A stretch of 64,000 nucleotides of DNA from Chloroflexi bacterium OHK40 (GTDB taxonomy: Bacteria; Chloroflexota; Chloroflexia; Chloroflexales; Chloroflexaceae), in assembly GCA_004367505.1 (NCBI GenBank), contig SFCB01000160.1, forward strand, positions 25,056-89,055. The letters run 5' to 3'. Shown piece after piece: positions 45,069 to 53,751 of the stretch. Every line of letters starts with the position of its first letter. Within the stretch, counting starts at the first letter, position 1. Made by a program: the position numbers and the translations under genes. The notes beneath the pieces are model-generated. The model was not told the origin of the DNA and did not search any database. It was given only the letters and a program-made list of their open reading frames with translations.

Positions 45069-45389
45069 ATGAGCGCGAAGTGGGAGTATAAGGTCGTCTT
45101 TGTCGAGGGCTGGGAGCGGATCTCCGTCGAGGGCCAGGAGACCCGACCGGAGGAGGATGAGCGGCACAGCGCCTTCGGACGGCGGATGCTGAACGGCTTC
45201 GGCGCCGATGGCTGGGAGCTTACGGGCATCCAGCACGCCATGCCGGGGCGGAGCTACCTGATCTTCAAGCGCCCCCTGGCCGAGGGCGCCGAACCGGATC
45301 TATCGGTGGTCAAGCGCGAGCGTCCAGCCCAGCCCGAGAGCACGCCTGCCCCCAGCGACACCAGCGGCGCACAGGTGGTGTCGGTCTGA
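45069..45389 (+). CDS. DUF4177-like small protein
   Basis: The 106-aa protein starts KWEYKVVFVEGWERISVEGQ and continues LNGFGADGWELTGIQHA and YLIFKRPL. This is the small beta-alpha-beta pattern of DUF4177-like proteins (YKVV...LN.LG..GWEL). The last 30 residues are a disordered Pro/Ser-rich tail. GGAGGAGGGAGC precedes the ATG. It is divergent from sufR; function unknown. Confidence 0.82.
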   Translation: MSAKWEYKVVFVEGWERISVEGQETRPEEDERHSAFGRRMLNGFGADGWELTGIQHAMPGRSYLIFKRPLAEGAEPDLSVVKRERPAQPESTPAPSDTSGAQVVSV

Positions 45390-45605
45390 GCGCCGAGCGG
45401 TGTGCGTAGCGCGCCGAACGGTCGGGCCGCAACGGATCAACAGATGAGCGCCACCCCCGGCACTGCCGTGGCGTGGCGCTCGTGCGACGCGCGGTGTTCG
45501 GCGCTTGCGAGTGTGGACAAGGTTCGGGCAGCCTGGCCGTCTGGCTTCACGCGTGGCGGGCTGCCGCGGCCCTGTCCCCTGTGCCCAGTTCCCTGTACCC
45601 TTGCC

Positions 45606-46826
45606 TTAACGCCCCTCGTTCCGCCTCGGATTGATGCGTGGCCCGCGAGCGCCGAAGGGGCCAGCGCCGGTGCCACCCTCGGCAGTATGGGCCTTTTCGC
45701 TGGTGAGGCTCACGCTCGGGGGCTGGGGCCCATCACCCTGGCCCACCTGCAGGCGTCCGACCTCCTGAGCACGCAACTCTTCGGCCTGGCGCAACAGATC
45801 GGGCGCGGATTCGTAGAAGAACTCGAGGGCCTCGCCGTGCTTGTCGACGCCGGTGTAGCTGACGAGCACGCGGCTCCCCGGAGGGATACCGCCCGAGGCC
45901 AGCAAGTCGGCCAGGGGCGCGTCGATATTCTTCAGCAGTTGCTGGCGCAGGGGGCGAGCGCCAAAGCGCGAGTCGAAGCCCTTTGTGAGCAAGTACTCGC
46001 GGGCTTCGTGGGTCACCTCGACGCGAATGCCGTGGCGCAGGTACTGCTCGTTACTCTCGAGCAGCATGCGGTCGAGCACGTGGCGCAGCACATCGCTGGA
46101 GAGCGGGCGAAACGCGATGATCTCGTCGAGGCGGTTGATCCATTCGGGCTGAAAGACCTTCTGCAGGGCCTCGAAGCCGATCTGGTAGATCTGCTGGCCG
46201 GTTGCCTCCACATCGCCGTGGGGGGTACGGAAGCCGATCGTGCGCCGGTCGAGAAAATCCACCATCTCTTTGGCGCCGACGTTAGTGGTAAAGATGACGA
46301 TGCTCGATTGGAAGCTAACACGGCGGCCACCGTTAAGCAGGAGGATCTCGCCGTCCTCCATCACCTGGAGCAGCAGGTTCCAGAGCTCTGGCTGGCCTTT
46401 CTCGATCTCGTCGAAGAGCACAACGCTATTCTCCTGCTCAATGATCTCCGGGTTGAGCAGGGGCTTCTGGTCGCGCCCGACATAGCTCGGCGGGGCACCC
46501 ACGAGGGCACTCACTTCGTGACCCTGGCTGAAGAGCGAGCAGTCGATCTTGAGGAAGGCTTCGCCATCGGGGCGGATGAGCTGGGCCAGTGCACGGGCGG
46601 TGGCCGTCTTCCCCACTCCGGTAGGGCCAAGAAAGAGCAGCGTCGCCCGTGGGCGCCGGGGATTGCCCGCCGAGAAGCCGAAGCGAGCACGGTTGAGCAG
46701 GCGCACAACGCTCTCGATCGCCCGCTCCTGGCCGAAGATCTGCTCCCGCAGCCGGCGCTCGACGGCATCGAGTGGGTTCTGGTCGCCACGCACCGCCCGC
46801 GTCATCCCGCGCATGTGCTCAGTCAT
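45606..46826 (-). CDS. Single-ring Clp/HSP100-type AAA+ ATPase
   Basis: The 406-aa protein corresponds to the second AAA+ module of ClpA/B/C plus the D2-small domain. It has LREQIFGQERAIESVVRLLN, Walker A LGPTGVGKTATARALAQLI, pore-loop region LVGAPPSYVGRDQKPLL, Walker B VVLFDEIEKGQPELWNLLLQ and FDSRFGARPLRQQLLKNID. There is no first ATPase ring, N-domain or ClpP-binding loop that I can see. The Pro/Gln-rich tail of about 55 residues is not conserved. The ATG at 46826 has AAGGAGGG upstream; starts further up would translate repeats. Partner and substrate are unknown. Confidence 0.88.
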   Translation of the reverse strand: MTEHMRGMTRAVRGDQNPLDAVERRLREQIFGQERAIESVVRLLNRARFGFSAGNPRRPRATLLFLGPTGVGKTATARALAQLIRPDGEAFLKIDCSLFSQGHEVSALVGAPPSYVGRDQKPLLNPEIIEQENSVVLFDEIEKGQPELWNLLLQVMEDGEILLLNGGRRVSFQSSIVIFTTNVGAKEMVDFLDRRTIGFRTPHGDVEATGQQIYQIGFEALQKVFQPEWINRLDEIIAFRPLSSDVLRHVLDRMLLESNEQYLRHGIRVEVTHEAREYLLTKGFDSRFGARPLRQQLLKNIDAPLADLLASGGIPPGSRVLVSYTGVDKHGEALEFFYESAPDLLRQAEELRAQEVGRLQVGQGDGPQPPSVSLTSEKAHTAEGGTGAGPFGARGPRINPRRNEGR

Positions 46827-46924
46827 ACTGCCCCTCGCCCTCCTTAAAGATCGTGCCGCCGCGCAGCGGCGCCGCCGTACTCGCCGGGCCGCATTGTAAC
46901 ACCCGGCCCTTACCGCCACGGCGA

Positions 46925-47110
46925 CGCCCCCATTCCCGCCGGGGTGGCGTATGCCCAGACCGGGGCGGCACCCCCATTCCCGCCGGGGTGGCGCACGTCC
47001 ACACCGGGGCGGCACCCCCATTCCCGCCGGGGTGGCGCCCCCATTCCCGCCGGGGTGGCGCACGTCCACACCGGGGCAGCGCCTATTCCCGCCGGGGTGG
47101 CGTATGCCCC
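46925..47110. repeat. Tandem 'ATTCCCGCCGGGGTGGCG' repeats
   Basis: Five copies of an 18-23-bp unit, core ATTCCCGCCGGGGTGGCG, occur near 46930, 46974, 47018, 47041 and 47090. Their linkers alternate between CACGTCCACACCGGGG-like and TATGCCCAGACCGGGG-like sequence. The unit is itself partly self-complementary (CCCGCCGGGG). No gene fits the gap between the Clp-type ATPase and the next minus-strand gene. Confidence 0.85.
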
Positions 47111-47112
47111 CT

Positions 47113-47170
47113 CGGTAGAGACGCCCCAATGGGGCGTCTCCGGTAGAGACGCCCCATTGGGGCGTCTCTA
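47113..47170. repeat. Two tandem palindromes related to the 32.5-kb repeats
   Basis: GGTAGAGACGCCCCAATGGGGCGTCTC occurs twice in a row (described in parts: GGTAGAGACGCCCC, then AATGGGGCGTCTC or ATTGGGGCGTCTC). The core CGCCCC-AT-GGGGCG matches the palindrome of the 32.5-kb block. The second unit overlaps the stop codon region of the TPR/zinc protein gene, so it may act as its terminator. Confidence 0.8.
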
Positions 47171-48037
47171 CCGGAGACGGGTCACGGCGGTGATCCCGGC
47201 GATGATCGTGAATGCGATCAGGCTCAGCGGCAGGCCAACAACCAGCGATATCAGGGTCGTCCAGGGGAGGGCGCCGATTGTGAAACACGCGCCAACGGCG
47301 AATTGCATCGGGCGGCCACGCTTACTGCGCGTGAGCCTGTCGGTGAGGCGTATGAGCAAGTCGCCTGCCACGGGGCCCAGCAAAAAGGCCACGATGAGGC
47401 CGAAGAAGCCGATCCGCAGCAGTATCTGTGAGGCGAGAAAGGTGACGAGCACACCGTAGATCAGCGCGACGACCGCCACAAGCAGGATCTGCCCGGTGGA
47501 GACCTGGTAGTTCACGGGTCGGCGGATTCTGGCGCACTCGGGGCAGAGTTGCCCCACAGCGGCCGGCCGCACGCAGTCGGCGCAGATCGGGCGCTCACAG
47601 CTGGTGCAGCGCAGGCCCGTCTCCCGACCGGGGTGGATGTAGCAGTGGAGCGTGGCAGGGACTTCGGGTAGCTCGGGAGGAGGCTCGGCAAGCTCGATGG
47701 TCGCGCCATCTGCTACCGGGGTGGGCTCGCGCACCTGTACACCGCCTGGCGCGAGCACCTCTCCAGCGGCCATGCGGGCCTCGACCTGGGCTAGCGCCGC
47801 GCGGGCCTCGACGTGCTCGGGATTGATCGCAAGGGCGCGCTGCAGGTACTCACGCTTTTCGCGGTAGGGGCGGACGCTGCCGGCAAGGCCGATCAGCGCC
47901 TCGACGCGGCGCGGATCGAGCTCGAGTGCCTCGCGAAAGCGCTGGCGGGCGGTGTAGGCATCGCCGGCAAAGAGGGCGGCGTTGCCCTGGGCTACCAACG
48001 CGCCCGCGTCGCCGGCAGCGGCAGGGGTGTCGGTCAT
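47168..48037 (-). CDS. TPR, zinc-finger and membrane protein
   Basis: The 289-aa protein has TPR-like helices at about 10-90 (ALFAGDAYTARQRFREALEL; INPEHVEARAALAQVEARM). A B-box-like zinc finger follows at about 130-170 (CYIHPGRETGLRCTSCERPI; CADCV; CPECARIRR). Two to four membrane spans make up the end (ILLVAVVALIYGVLVTFLAS and GLIVAFLLGPVAGDLLI among them). The layout, B-box zinc finger then spans, is common among uncharacterised membrane proteins. A TATAAT box (minus strand, 48055-48060), with TTGCCC 18 bases before it, serves the gene; AGGAGG precedes the ATG. Confidence 0.8.
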   Translation of the reverse strand: MTDTPAAAGDAGALVAQGNAALFAGDAYTARQRFREALELDPRRVEALIGLAGSVRPYREKREYLQRALAINPEHVEARAALAQVEARMAAGEVLAPGGVQVREPTPVADGATIELAEPPPELPEVPATLHCYIHPGRETGLRCTSCERPICADCVRPAAVGQLCPECARIRRPVNYQVSTGQILLVAVVALIYGVLVTFLASQILLRIGFFGLIVAFLLGPVAGDLLIRLTDRLTRSKRGRPMQFAVGACFTIGALPWTTLISLVVGLPLSLIAFTIIAGITAVTRLR

Positions 48038-48163
48038 GGTATCCTCCTGCGGGCATTATACCGTGGCCGGCTCCTCAGGGGCAATGGGGCGATGGAGCGC
48101 CCTGCCGCCCGTCTGGTGGAGTACAATAGCTATTACCGGTTTCACCTCCACCAGGGAGTTTCT

Positions 48164-48664
48164 ATGTTTAGCACCGACTATGTCTGCACGCTCGCAGCGT
48201 ATGGATCGTGGGCCACTGGCCGCCTGCTGGCGACGGCGGCAGCCCTTGAGCCTGGCCAACTGGAGCTTGCGCCTTTCGCCGGGCACCCCTCCCTCCGCGC
48301 CACCTTCGTCCATATGCTTGGCGCCGAGTCGCTCTGGCGCCAGCGCTGGGAGGGCTTCCCCAGCCCCACCATGCTCAAGCCCGCCGAGATCCCCGACCTT
48401 GACGCTCTGCGTGAGCGCTGGGCAATCGAGGAGGCCGCCTGGCGCGAGCGCCTCGCCACGCTGGACGATGCGGCGCTCACACAGCCCATTCGCTACCATA
48501 CCCTGAGCGGCCACCCTTACACTCAGCCCCTCTGGCAGATCCTGGCCCAGGTCTTCAACCACGCAACGCAGCACCGGGCCGAGGTGGCGGCGATGCTCAC
48601 GGTGCTCGGCCACTCGCCGGGCGACCTGGACCTGATTGTCTATCTTCGGCAGGGCGGCGGATGA
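48164..48664 (+). CDS. DinB family protein
   Basis: The 166-aa four-helix protein starts YVCTLAAYGSWATGRLLATA and has ATFVHMLGAESLWRQRWEG, with a first His, and VFNHATQHRAEVAAMLTVLG, with two more His. These are the metal ligands of the DinB/YfiT fold. Members include thiol-dependent transferases, but many are uncharacterised. AGGGAG precedes the ATG. Confidence 0.92.
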   Translation: MFSTDYVCTLAAYGSWATGRLLATAAALEPGQLELAPFAGHPSLRATFVHMLGAESLWRQRWEGFPSPTMLKPAEIPDLDALRERWAIEEAAWRERLATLDDAALTQPIRYHTLSGHPYTQPLWQILAQVFNHATQHRAEVAAMLTVLGHSPGDLDLIVYLRQGGG

Positions 48665-48741
48665 GCCTGCGGCCTGGTGGCCTGGCGTCGTGATGATGGC
48701 CTCCTCAGGGGGCGTTGCAGCGAGCATACGTTCCCAGAGCT

Positions 48742-49530
48742 CTACGCCTTGCGGAGCACGAAGAAGTAGTACGGCCCATCGTCGTCGGGGGGCGCCTCAT
48801 AGATCCGCCGCAGCAGCGGCTCCCAGAGCAGATTGGGCGTGAGCGGTGGAGCCAGGAGCCAGCGCCCGGTGAGCCGCCTGGTGAGCAGCGAGGGCGCGCC
48901 ATAGTAGTGGCTCAGGTCGAAGAGCTTGAGCGCGGCCGCGCTCAGGTAGGGCCGGACGCTCATGACCGTGAACCCGGCCCGGCTGAAACGCTCGGCCCAC
49001 CCCTCACGGCTGAGTGTGTTGACGTGGGCCGAGATCTTGTTGAACCAGTTGCCATACCGCGCCCCATCGAGCCCGAACCTGTCCAGCACCCAGGTGCCAA
49101 GCAACTCCTTCGGGAAGCGGTTGCCCACGACCGAGGCCACAAAGAGTCCACCGGGCCGCAGCACCCGCGCCGTCTCGGCCAGGGTTTCGTCCAGCGGCAC
49201 GACATGCTCCAGCACGCAGTTGGAGATCGCGCTGGCGAAGCTGGCGTCGGGAAAGGGCAGGGCGCGACCATTGGCCACACTCAGTCCCGCATAGGCGCCA
49301 CGGGCCAGCGCCTCGCGGGTATCGGCGAGCAGCGGATCGATCCCGAAGATCTGCCGACCGGGCAGCGCGATCTGCACGAAGGTGCCATCGCCGGAGCCAA
49401 TATCGACGATCGGCTCGGGTAGTTCCGGCGCCAGCTCGGCAAAGAGCCGCGCCTCGATCGAGCGGATCATCACCCGGTGGATGGGCAGGGTGAGCAGGTG
49501 GGGGCGAAGGAAATCCTGTGGCATGTGCAT
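48742..49530 (-). CDS. Class I SAM-dependent methyltransferase
   Basis: The 262-aa protein has IVDIGSGDGTFVQIAL (motif I), IFGIDP, ALPFPDASFASAISNCVLEH (motif IV/post-motif), and RVLRPGGLFVASVVG, all standard for Methyltransf_11-type enzymes. A C-terminal helical extension may dock a sugar or lipid substrate. It is 48 bp downstream of a GT4 glycosyltransferase, so a glycan or polyprenyl substrate is likely. Confidence 0.92.
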   Translation of the reverse strand: MHMPQDFLRPHLLTLPIHRVMIRSIEARLFAELAPELPEPIVDIGSGDGTFVQIALPGRQIFGIDPLLADTREALARGAYAGLSVANGRALPFPDASFASAISNCVLEHVVPLDETLAETARVLRPGGLFVASVVGNRFPKELLGTWVLDRFGLDGARYGNWFNKISAHVNTLSREGWAERFSRAGFTVMSVRPYLSAAALKLFDLSHYYGAPSLLTRRLTGRWLLAPPLTPNLLWEPLLRRIYEAPPDDDGPYYFFVLRKA

Positions 49531-49578
49531 GCACCTCGCACCACGGAGCGGCCAGACGACCGCCCACGTGTGCCATTC

Positions 49579-50727
49579 CTACCGGCGTAGGTCCTCGAAG
49601 AGCCGCTCGTACTCAAGGGCCGTCTTCTCGGTGGAGAATTTCGCCGCGATCTCCTCGCGCGGCCGCACGTAGCGCTCACGCAGCTCGATCACCCGCAGGA
49701 TCGCGGCGGCAAGGGCCTCGCTGTCGCCGACCGGCACCACCTCGCCCATGCCAGTCTGATAGACCGGCTGGCGCACCCCGGGCAGCGCCGCGGCAATCGA
49801 GGGCGTGCCGCAGAGCATCGCCTCGACCTGCACGAGGCCGAAGGTCTCGGTGGAGTTGAGCGATGGCACGACGATGACGTCGAGATTGGGGAAAAAGGCC
49901 GCCATCTCCTCGGGGCCGAGGGTGCCCAGAAAGGTCCAGTGGCGGGCAAAGCGGGCGAACTCGGGCGCGAGCCGGCGGGCGTAGGCCTCCTCGCCGAGCA
50001 CATGTTCGAAGGGACCGGCGAAGAGTACCCGCGCCTGCGGATAGACCTCGAGCACCTTCGGTAGGGCCCGCAGTAGCACCTCCACCCCCTTCTCGGCGGC
50101 GAGGCGGGCGGCCATGCCGATCACGGGGCCGCGCAGGTTCCAGCGCTCGCGGAAGGCCGCCACATCCTCGGGAGAGGCGGGGGCAACCTCTACCGGGGGC
50201 GGAATGACGACGATCTTCTCGCGGAAGCGGCGCAAAAAAGGCGAGTGGTCGGCAAAATCCCGGGTGTAGGCCACGATCCGTGTAGCGAGGGCGCCGGCAG
50301 CGAGGTTGGCAGCATCGACCACCCGGTTAGCCACCGTGTTGAGGATCGAGAAGGGTAGCTGGAGGTCGCTATGGTAGGTGAGCACTACCGGCTGGCGCAG
50401 CAGGCGCCCGCGCAGGGCCAGACCGGGAGCGTCGAACTGCGGCAGGTGTAGGCTCATCGCATCGTGCTGGAGCGCAAGCGAGGTGGCTAGCCAGCCGAAG
50501 GTGGGCATGATCACACCCTTGCTCACCCGCGCGATCACAGGCGCCCGTACCACTCGGACGCCGTCGAGCTCCTCGCGCAGCGGGAGGCTCGGGTCGTACT
50601 GGGAGGTGAGCACGGTGACGCTGTGGCCACGGCGCACAAGCGCGGTAGCCAGGCGTTGCACGTAGATGGTGAGCCCGCTGGTGTAGGGGCGGTAATAGGT
50701 GAGCGCGCAGAGAATCCGCATAGCCAT
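49579..50727 (-). CDS. GT4 family glycosyltransferase
   Basis: The 382-aa GT-B enzyme has ILCALTYYRPYTSGLTIYVQ at the N-terminus and VIGMAARLAAEKGVEVLLRA in the donor domain. ETFGLVQVEAMLCGTPSIAA, the E-x7-E motif of GT4 enzymes, is complete. It transfers a sugar with retained configuration from a nucleotide-sugar to an unknown acceptor. With the methyltransferase and the CDP-paratose-epimerase-like gene it forms a small glycan cluster. Confidence 0.93.
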   Translation of the reverse strand: MAMRILCALTYYRPYTSGLTIYVQRLATALVRRGHSVTVLTSQYDPSLPLREELDGVRVVRAPVIARVSKGVIMPTFGWLATSLALQHDAMSLHLPQFDAPGLALRGRLLRQPVVLTYHSDLQLPFSILNTVANRVVDAANLAAGALATRIVAYTRDFADHSPFLRRFREKIVVIPPPVEVAPASPEDVAAFRERWNLRGPVIGMAARLAAEKGVEVLLRALPKVLEVYPQARVLFAGPFEHVLGEEAYARRLAPEFARFARHWTFLGTLGPEEMAAFFPNLDVIVVPSLNSTETFGLVQVEAMLCGTPSIAAALPGVRQPVYQTGMGEVVPVGDSEALAAAILRVIELRERYVRPREEIAAKFSTEKTALEYERLFEDLRR

Positions 50728-51130
50728 GCAATCCGCAATCGTCTTGATGAACCCGACCTACCAGTCCCCCACCGCCAGATTGGCCCCCGGGGCTCTCCTC
50801 GCCGGGGCTCGTTCGAGCTCCAACTCACCACCGGGCCGCCCTCGCCTGTATGGAGCCGGTCGCCAGCCCCCGCTCCCGCGCTTCCGCGCGGGAGCACAGC
50901 CCGCCAGGATGCGGGAAACCGCCACGCGCACGCCCGCTCTGTTCGCCCAGACTCCCGGCACGGGAGCGAAGGGGCCACAGGGGTCCCGATGCGAATGCAC
51001 CCCACTTCTCTGGCCCGAGCAGGGCCGGAGCTCCGCTTCCGCGTGCGCGGGATGCGGTGAGATGGGCAACGGCGGATCGGCCCTGCCCACCGTATCCGCC
51101 TGCTCGTCCACAGCGTCGCCGTGGCGCCTG
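50728..51130. repeat. Gap with dispersed hairpin repeat, no gene
   Basis: I see no gene in these 403 bases. CGCTCCCGCGCTTCCGCGCGGGAG (about 50870-50893) is a hairpin and is followed by CACAGCCCGCCAGGATGCGG. The same combination, hairpin then CAGCCCGCCAGGATGCGG, returns at about 57148-57183, so this is a second dispersed repeat family. Confidence 0.7.
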
Positions 51131-52165
51131 CTACCCGGTGAAGAGCGCCAGATTGTCGCCAACCCAGCTCCAGAGCCGCCCCATGCCCTCCTCCAGACCG
51201 ACGGTTGGACGCCAGCCAAGCTCCTGCGCGGCTTTGCGCACATCGAGCACACAGACGGGCTGGTCACCTGGGCGCCAGTCACCGTAGCGCGCGGCAGCGA
51301 TCGGACGTCCGGCCAGGCGGCTGAGCAGCGGCTGGAACTCGGCCCAGATCGAGAGGGTATTGGCGGGACCGCCGCCCACATTGTAGATCTTGCCGGCCGC
51401 GACATCGAGGCGCATAAGCGCCAGCTCGTAGAGGTCCACCAGGTCGCTCACGTAGAGCATGTCGCGCACCTGCTTGCCATCGCCGTAGATACTGATCGGG
51501 CGGCCCGTCTGCGCGGCAATCACGAAGTGGGCCGCCCACCCCTGGTCTTCCACGCCGAACTGTCGCGGGCCGTAGATCGCCGATTGGCGGAAGACCACCG
51601 TGGGGATGCCATAGATCCGGTGGTAATCGCGCACATACTGATCGCCGGCGCCCTTTGAACACCCATAGGGCGAGTGCAGATCGAGCGGCTGGGTCTCCGG
51701 CACACCGTAAGGCAGATCCCGGTAGCGGTAACGGGTGGGCTCCTCAACGATCGCCAGATCCTCCATGGCGCCGTAGACCTTATTGGTCGAGGCGTAGAGC
51801 ACCGCCGGGGGGGCGGGGGCCAGCCGGGCGCCCTCCAGCACGTTGAAGGTACCGAGCGCATTGATCTCAAAGTCGGTCCGTGGATCACGCACCGAGGTGG
51901 TCACGGCCACCTGGCTGGCGAGATGGAAGACGGCCTCGACCCCGGCGACGGCGGCCGCGATTGCCGGCGCATCGCGCACATCGCCCTCGATGAAGCGCAG
52001 CGTGCCTGGCAGCGCCAGGGCCCGCTCGCGGAGCCAGGCCAGGTTGTGGGGGGTGCGGGGCCGCGACAGGTTGTCGAAGATTGTGACGGTATGGCCGCGC
52101 TCGAGCAGGCGCTCGGCAAGGTTCGACCCGATGAATCCGGCCCCGCCGGTGATCAGGATGCGCAT
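51131..52165 (-). CDS. CDP-paratose 2-epimerase-like NAD-dependent epimerase/dehydratase
   Basis: The 344-aa extended SDR enzyme has ILITGGAGFIGSNLAERLLE (Rossmann GxxGxxG), ASTNKVYGAMEDLAI with the catalytic Thr region, and SPYGCSKGAGDQYVRDYHRI with the YxxxK pair. VFRQSAIYGPRQFGVEDQGW is typical of the CDP-paratose 2-epimerase/TyvE group. It likely epimerises a nucleotide-sugar for the adjoining glycosyltransferase; the exact sugar cannot be assigned. TTGTCA-N17-TATAAT on the minus strand (52216-52244) is its promoter. Confidence 0.92.
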   Translation of the reverse strand: MRILITGGAGFIGSNLAERLLERGHTVTIFDNLSRPRTPHNLAWLRERALALPGTLRFIEGDVRDAPAIAAAVAGVEAVFHLASQVAVTTSVRDPRTDFEINALGTFNVLEGARLAPAPPAVLYASTNKVYGAMEDLAIVEEPTRYRYRDLPYGVPETQPLDLHSPYGCSKGAGDQYVRDYHRIYGIPTVVFRQSAIYGPRQFGVEDQGWAAHFVIAAQTGRPISIYGDGKQVRDMLYVSDLVDLYELALMRLDVAAGKIYNVGGGPANTLSIWAEFQPLLSRLAGRPIAAARYGDWRPGDQPVCVLDVRKAAQELGWRPTVGLEEGMGRLWSWVGDNLALFTG

Positions 52166-52215
52166 CGCTCCCGTCCATCATCAGCTGTTCACCCGGAGTG
52201 CGGGCGAGTCACGGC

Positions 52216-52244
52216 ATTATATCGGCGCCTACACCCCTTGACAA
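52216..52244 (-). promoter_or_regulatory. Predicted promoter of the epimerase gene
   Basis: On the minus strand TTGTCA (52239-52244) and TATAAT (52216-52221) are spaced by 17 bases, 50 bp upstream of the epimerase ATG. This is the best match to consensus in the window. Confidence 0.7.
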
Positions 52245-52450
52245 GGCGCCGCGTCGCCGCCGCCGCCGGGCTCGTCCAACCTCCGGCGGCGCCACCGGCC
52301 CTTCCCTCTCGTTCCTGAGCTTGTGGGGCGGACAGAACAGGCGGACGGAAACGGGATGCTCCGCGTTGGGAAGCGCTGCAGGCCCTCACCACCGCTTTCG
52401 CGGAGGCAGGCTCCCCCGCCTCCACGGGCGTGACCCAAGCGCGCCCGGCG

Positions 52451-52650
52451 GTGTCGTTCCCACGCAAGCGGGGACCCAGCGTACGCGGGCGGGGGAGCAG
52501 CCCGCGTCAAGGCAGACAGTCAACACGCCCGCCGTGGGTGTCGTTCCCGCGCAAGCGGGAACCCAGCGCACACGGGCGGGGGAGCCGCCCTCGTCAAGGC
52601 AGACGATCAACACGCGCGCCGTGGGTGTCGTTCCCGCGCAAGCGAGTTGA
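52451..52650. repeat. 87-bp tandem repeat with embedded hairpin
   Basis: GTGTCGTTCCC starts at 52451, 52538 and 52625, an exact 87-base period with a truncated third unit. Each unit holds GTTCCCGCGCAAGCGGGAAC, a hairpin, then CCAGCG...CGGGCGGGGGAGC and GTCAAGGCAGAC. The hairpin with flank, reverse-complemented, is nearly the same as the element at 1671 and 1891. Units have no unique spacers. The remainder of the gap 52166-52671 holds no gene. Confidence 0.9.
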
Positions 52651-52671
52651 GGGGGAGCGGGCAAGGTTGCA

Positions 52672-53632
52672 TCAGCTCTCGCCATCACCCCGGTTGAAAC
52701 CGGCATCGGCGAGTAGGGCACCGATCGTGCGCAGGGACCCAACCGCTTTTTCGGAGTCGTGGGCCTGATCTTCAGCCAGGGTGATTAAGGCTTTCCACAG
52801 CGCCCAGCCTCGGCCCCGAACCCAGGTATCGTCGTCGATCGGCAACCCGGCGCGGAACACCGCCCGGCTCTCGCTGTCGAGGAAGGTCCAGGCGATTACC
52901 GTGTCGCAGGCGGGGTCGCCCACACCGCAGCAGCCAAAGTCCAGCACGGCGCAGAGCCTTCCCGAGCGCACCAGGAGATTGTTGACGGCCACATCGCCGT
53001 GGAACCAGACAGGCGGGCCATACCACGGCGCCGCCAGGGCAGCTTCCCACACGGCCATGGCAGCCCGAGCGTCGACGAGGCCGTGGAGCGTGGCGAGCGC
53101 CCGGCGGGTCTCGCCGTCGTAGGTTGCGAGGGGCCCACCACGACAAAAGCTGTGGGGGCCAGGGGGCGGGCCGCCGGAGGTGTCGATCCGCTGGAGCGCG
53201 ACGAGAAACGCGGCCAGATCGGCGGCGAAGGCAGGCAGGTCGGCAATACGCTCGCGGCGGGCAGTCTCGCCGTCGAGCCAGCGGTAGACCGACCAGGGCC
53301 ACGGGTAGCCCGCGCCAGGCCGCCCGAGGGCCAGAGGCGCCGGAATCGGCTGCGGCAGATGGGGCGCCAGGGCGGGCAACCAGCGCTGCTCCTTCGCCAC
53401 CTGCGGCGTGTACCGCTCGGCGCTGGGGAGCCGCACCGCGAGCTCTGGCCCGAGCCGAAAAGTGCGATTGTCCCAGCCCTGGGGCTCGGCCGGGGCGATC
53501 GAGGCGCTGCAGTGGGCAGCGATACCATGCCTGATGTGCAGGTAGGCGCCGTGCTCGGTGGCGTTGCCAGGCCCGCTCCACCAGAGGACTGTGCACCACT
53601 CGATGTTGTAGTTCAGCCAGATGTTGCCGATC
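52672..53632 (-). pseudogene. Aminoglycoside phosphotransferase-like gene with foreign 5' end
   Basis: From about 53500 down, the minus frame reads EPQGWDNRTFRLGPELAVRL, EQRWLPALAPHLPQPIP and YPWPWSVYRWLDGE. VWFHGDVAVNNLLV (catalytic Asp loop) and VLDFGCCGVGDPACD (metal-binding DFG-type loop) follow. This is a nearly complete APH-type kinase, but the usual first 40 residues are missing. Upstream the same open frame reads LNYNIEWCTVLWWSGPGNAT and HGAYLHIRHG, which do not belong to the family. A TAG stop ends that frame at 53635. Translation could still begin at an internal GTG such as 53436, giving a truncated protein. The frame beyond the TAG (53638-53727) continues PVYHGDDSSGAFTFPRS, as if one gene were interrupted. 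Confidence 0.65.
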
Positions 53633-53751
53633 TGCTATGGCGCTAGATCGGGGCGGTTCCCATCGTTAGGCAAGGATCGCGGGAAGGTGAAGGCGCCGGA
53701 GCTGTCGTCACCGTGGTACACTGGCACTTTCTCTTCCCGGCCTTCGGGCGC

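Noticed and set aside
52451..52650. Possible CRISPR array in the 87-bp repeats
   Set aside because: The whole 87-bp unit is repeated, so there are no unique spacers, and only two and a fraction units exist.
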